DNA from: Arsenophonus nilaparvatae
GTDB lineage: Bacteria > Pseudomonadota > Gammaproteobacteria > Enterobacterales > Enterobacteriaceae
DNA: 7,854 bases
NCBI RefSeq assembly: GCF_000757905.1
Contig: NZ_JRLH01000021.1
Reading direction: 5' to 3' (one strand)
In this document: positions 6,092 to 7,854 of the stretch, one piece after another
How the letters are laid out: each line of letters starts with the position of its first letter
Numbering within the stretch: position 1 is the first letter of the stretch
Position numbers and translations under genes: made by a program
The notes under the pieces: model-generated
What the model was told of the DNA's origin: nothing
The model's database searches: none
The model's input: the letters and a program-made list of their open reading frames with translations, nothing else

Positions 6092-6661
6092 CTACTGAAT
6101 TTTCCCCAATACTTGCGGATGAATATCGGCAAATTGACAAGAATGTTTACGTTTTTTGATCGCCCTTGAAGGTGGTTGGCATAAACTACAAGCAAAACTG
6201 TTCACTGGTTGGTGTGCATGGGTAATAAAAGTTCCACCACAGCAGCGACAAGTTGATGGTTGCAACATGCCACTATCAACAAATCGAACTAGCGTCCATG
6301 CCCTTGTCAAAGCAAGTATAGGTGGTTTGCTTGGTTCAGTGCAGCATTGTTCCAGATACAAACCATAAGCCCGTACGACAGCATTTATTCCCCTATAATG
6401 ACCACTGGTTAATAAAAAGCGATAAGCATTATAAAACATAGAAGAATGAATATTTTGTTCCCAAGTCATAAACCAATCGGTTGAGAATGGCAACATACCT
6501 TTAGGTGGTGGATTACCCCGTAATTCCTTATATAACTTAATTAATCGTCCTCGGCTGAGTTGAGTTTCACTTTCCAACATTTGAAGACGTGCACCTAAAT
6601 TAATTAAATCTATAGCCAAATGGATATCTTTTGCTTCTTGAACAATACTTTTACTCGCCAT
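6092..6661 (-). CDS. flhC: Flagellar transcriptional activator FlhC
   Basis: FlhC is the DNA-recognition subunit of the FlhD4C2 master activator, which works with sigma70 at class II flagellar promoters. The 189 residues compare with 192 in E. coli. The N-terminal helical region (KDIHLAIDLINLGARLQMLESETQLSRGRLIKLY) is followed by the conserved RGNPPPKGMLPFSTDWFMTW. The C-terminal zinc site is intact: C138 and C141 (CRCC) and C158 and C161 (CSLC), the equivalents of the four E. coli zinc cysteines. The C-terminus (IKKRKHSCQFADIHPQ) is basic. The ATG at 6661-6659 lies 2 nt after the flhD stop, and GAAGGGC at the end of flhD supplies the ribosome-binding site, so the two subunits are translated together. 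Nothing suggests decay. Confidence 0.97.
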   Translation of the reverse strand: MASKSIVQEAKDIHLAIDLINLGARLQMLESETQLSRGRLIKLYKELRGNPPPKGMLPFSTDWFMTWEQNIHSSMFYNAYRFLLTSGHYRGINAVVRAYGLYLEQCCTEPSKPPILALTRAWTLVRFVDSGMLQPSTCRCCGGTFITHAHQPVNSFACSLCQPPSRAIKKRKHSCQFADIHPQVLGKIQ

Positions 6662-6663
6662 AA

Positions 6664-7011
6664 TTATGCCCTTCTTTTTATCGATTTATCATTTTCCGAT
6701 AATTGTTGGAACAAATGAGTTGATAATAAAATTCCAGTGTGAATTTGTTGTAGATCATCAACACGAGATTCTTTAGTTAATTGTTCAATCGTTTCGCTAT
6801 TGTTAAATCTAAAATTACATATTAATTGATTAGTTTCAGCTAACTTAACTAACTGTGGTAATGTCAAACTAATCAATGAATCTGCCGTTTCCTCGGTGAT
6901 ACCCAGTCGAAACATAGCGGAAGCTTTTTCTTCCTTAATAAGACGTTGTGCAAGTAATAAATAAGAAAGGTTAATATCGTAAATTTGCTTCAATAAATCT
7001 GCTGTATTCAT
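6664..7011 (-). CDS. flhD: Flagellar transcriptional regulator FlhD
   Basis: FlhD is the partner of FlhC in the class I activator complex at the top of the flagellar cascade; it also integrates global signals. The 115 residues match the E. coli protein (116) almost end to end: LLKQIYDINLSYLLLAQRLI, KASAMFRLGI, LTLPQLVKLAETNQLICNFRF and SRVDDLQQIHTGILLSTHL are all recognisable. It is entirely helical, with no signal peptide or membrane segment. The ATG at 7011-7009 is chosen by alignment; the upstream Shine-Dalgarno is poor (only GAG about 9 nt away), which suggests that translation is weak or depends on leader structure or regulators. It heads the flhDC operon. The long AT-rich region behind it is the expected regulatory zone. 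Confidence 0.97.
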   Translation of the reverse strand: MNTADLLKQIYDINLSYLLLAQRLIKEEKASAMFRLGITEETADSLISLTLPQLVKLAETNQLICNFRFNNSETIEQLTKESRVDDLQQIHTGILLSTHLFQQLSENDKSIKRRA

Positions 7012-7380
7012 ATTTTTATACTCATTTATTCTATTTAGTTAAATTTGCTGGTGTTTGGCTATAAGAGTACTTACCATTAATGATATCTAATGGGTTAAAT
7101 TCTTTTTACTCAGCCGCTAAAAATTGCTCTATAAATCTATCTTAAAAACCAAAGTCTTATGGTCATAACTTACTTCAACATTTGTAAATTGAATAAAAAT
7201 TCACACTTAATAACCAGAATAAGCTGCATCTTTATAGCTGATTCTTACGATTATTCAGTTGTACTTAGGCTATTTAAATTTGACGTTATGTTATATCAAA
7301 AATAGCCGGCTTTTGTTATTAAACTCAATATTAATTTTTTTTATTAATTTATCTACTCAGAAAAATAGAATAATAACTAA

Positions 7381-7424
7381 GGTTATTTTATTAATTTAAT
7401 CAATTAATAAATATTAAAATAACC
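7381..7424. repeat. Inverted repeat 370 bp upstream of flhD
   Basis: GGTTATTTTA at 7381-7390 pairs perfectly with TAAAATAACC at 7415-7424. Nested inside is a second hairpin, TTAATT (7391-7396) with AATTAA (7402-7407) around a 5-nt loop, leaving a 7-nt bulge on one side. The 10-bp outer arms contain GG/CC ends in a region almost without G or C, which makes chance less likely than for pure A/T arms. It could be an operator or a structured element of a long flhDC leader. Confidence 0.4.
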
Positions 7425-7581
7425 ATTAATTAGCAATACATGAAACAATAAACGCAACATAACGACAATAAGAAGATTATAATGCTATAAAATCAGCAAA
7501 AACCAATACACATGCAAATGAAAAAAACACAAATACGACATTTATCATTGTAAACTATTTTTTGTAAATTTTATTTACGTT

Positions 7582-7601
7582 GAGAATGAATAATAATTCT
7601 C
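7582..7601. promoter_or_regulatory. Fur-box-like palindrome upstream of flhDC
   Basis: GAGAAT at 7582-7587 pairs with ATTCTC at 7596-7601 across gaataata, making a 20-bp palindrome-like site. It starts GAGAATGA, 7 of 8 matching the Fur consensus GATAATGATAATCATTATC, but the second half is shifted by one base. It lies about 570 bp upstream of the flhD start. Links between Fur and flhDC have been reported in enteric bacteria, so iron control is conceivable. At this distance and in such AT-rich DNA a chance match is quite possible. Confidence 0.25.
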
Positions 7602-7854
7602 TTACTTATGAATATCAGTGACTCATAACGAATTTAAAAATAATTTATACAATTCAATATGTTAGGTAAGTAAAAAATCTTATTTAATAAATTTTTAGGC
7701 CAAAAATAACATTGAAGATATTTTCATATAAAAAATCACTTATTTTACGATAAAAAATATATTATTCTTGATATAAAAATGTTTTATAAAATAAAGATAT
7801 TCTTAATAGAGATTTTTTTATTTAAAATTTAGAATATATAATACAAATAATAAA

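Larger units (their letters stand above)
7012..7854. other. Gene-free, extremely AT-rich region upstream of flhDC
   Basis: At least 843 nt without any credible coding frame, dominated by A/T runs, especially after 7310. Long upstream regulatory regions are usual for flhDC in enteric bacteria, where many regulators bind. I cannot assign a promoter with confidence: several TATA-like hexamers occur on the minus strand (for example TATAGA near 7130), but none has a good -35 at the right distance. The region contains the palindromes listed separately at 7381-7424 and 7582-7601, a smaller one GTAAAT-ttt-ATTTAC at 7564-7578, and the isolated GC palindrome AGCCGGCT at 7304-7311. No insertion sequence ends were recognised. 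Confidence 0.6.

Noticed and set aside
6156..6368. 70-codon plus-strand open frame
   Set aside because: Antisense to the zinc-binding end of flhC; no independent support.
6994..7030. Five-codon leader ORF (ATG AGT ATA AAA ATA TGA) whose stop overlaps the flhD ATG
   Set aside because: The overlap looks like coupling, but there is no Shine-Dalgarno in front of it and such mini-frames are common by chance in AT-rich DNA.
7190..7205. Possible CRP site upstream of flhD (half-site TCACA at 7201-7205)
   Set aside because: Only one half matches the TGTGA-N6-TCACA consensus; the other half (TGAAT) does not. CRP control of flhDC is known in E. coli but not supported here by sequence.
7304..7311. GC palindrome AGCCGGCT followed by TTTTG, considered as a terminator
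   Set aside because: The arms leave no loop for an RNA hairpin and there is no upstream gene on the plus strand within the window to terminate.

Overview
This window is a flagellar master-regulator, stator and export-gate locus from a gammaproteobacterium of the order Enterobacterales. On the minus strand, in transcription order from high to low coordinates, it carries flhD, flhC, motA, motB, flhB and the first three quarters of flhA, which runs off the left edge. All six proteins are close in length and motif to their E. coli/Salmonella counterparts. AT-rich codon choice, very AT-rich intergenic DNA, gene decay and a DUF5339-like lipoprotein suggest an AT-biased member of the Morganellaceae (Proteus/Providencia/Arsenophonus side). 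An Arsenophonus-like insect symbiont fits well, but this is inferred from memory and not from a search.

Layout. 1-1592: flhA (5' part). 1585-2736: flhB, overlapping flhA by 8 nt. 2737-3114: divergent intergenic region with a plausible FlhDC-dependent promoter for flhB and a good sigma70 promoter pointing the other way. 3115-3426: a small plus-strand lipoprotein gene with its own promoter and a hairpin terminator. 3427-4189: decayed DNA holding a frameshifted gene remnant on the minus strand (3649-3875) and a perfect stem-loop just downstream of motB. 4190-5967: motB and motA, translationally coupled. 5968-6091: a short gap with an imperfect hairpin behind flhC. 6092-7011: flhC and flhD, 2 nt apart. 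7012-7854: gene-free, extremely AT-rich DNA upstream of flhD with several palindromes, including one that resembles a Fur site.

How the genes work together. FlhD4C2 is the class I activator that switches on flhBA and the rest of the flagellar hierarchy. FlhA and FlhB form the cytoplasmic-facing core of the flagellar type III export gate. MotA and MotB form the proton-driven stator. The known functional residues that can be checked by eye are present (FlhB NPTH, MotA R90/E98/P173/P222, MotB D32, FlhC zinc cysteines), so the genes look functional.

The main oddity is what is missing. In E. coli, Salmonella and Proteus the chemotaxis block (cheA, cheW, receptor genes, cheR, cheB, cheY, cheZ) lies between motB and flhB. 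Here that interval is only about 1.45 kb and contains no che gene, only a divergent lipoprotein gene and gene debris. The organism may swim without chemotaxis, or keep its che genes elsewhere. I see no mobile element, CRISPR array, RNA gene or clearly new multi-gene system in the window.
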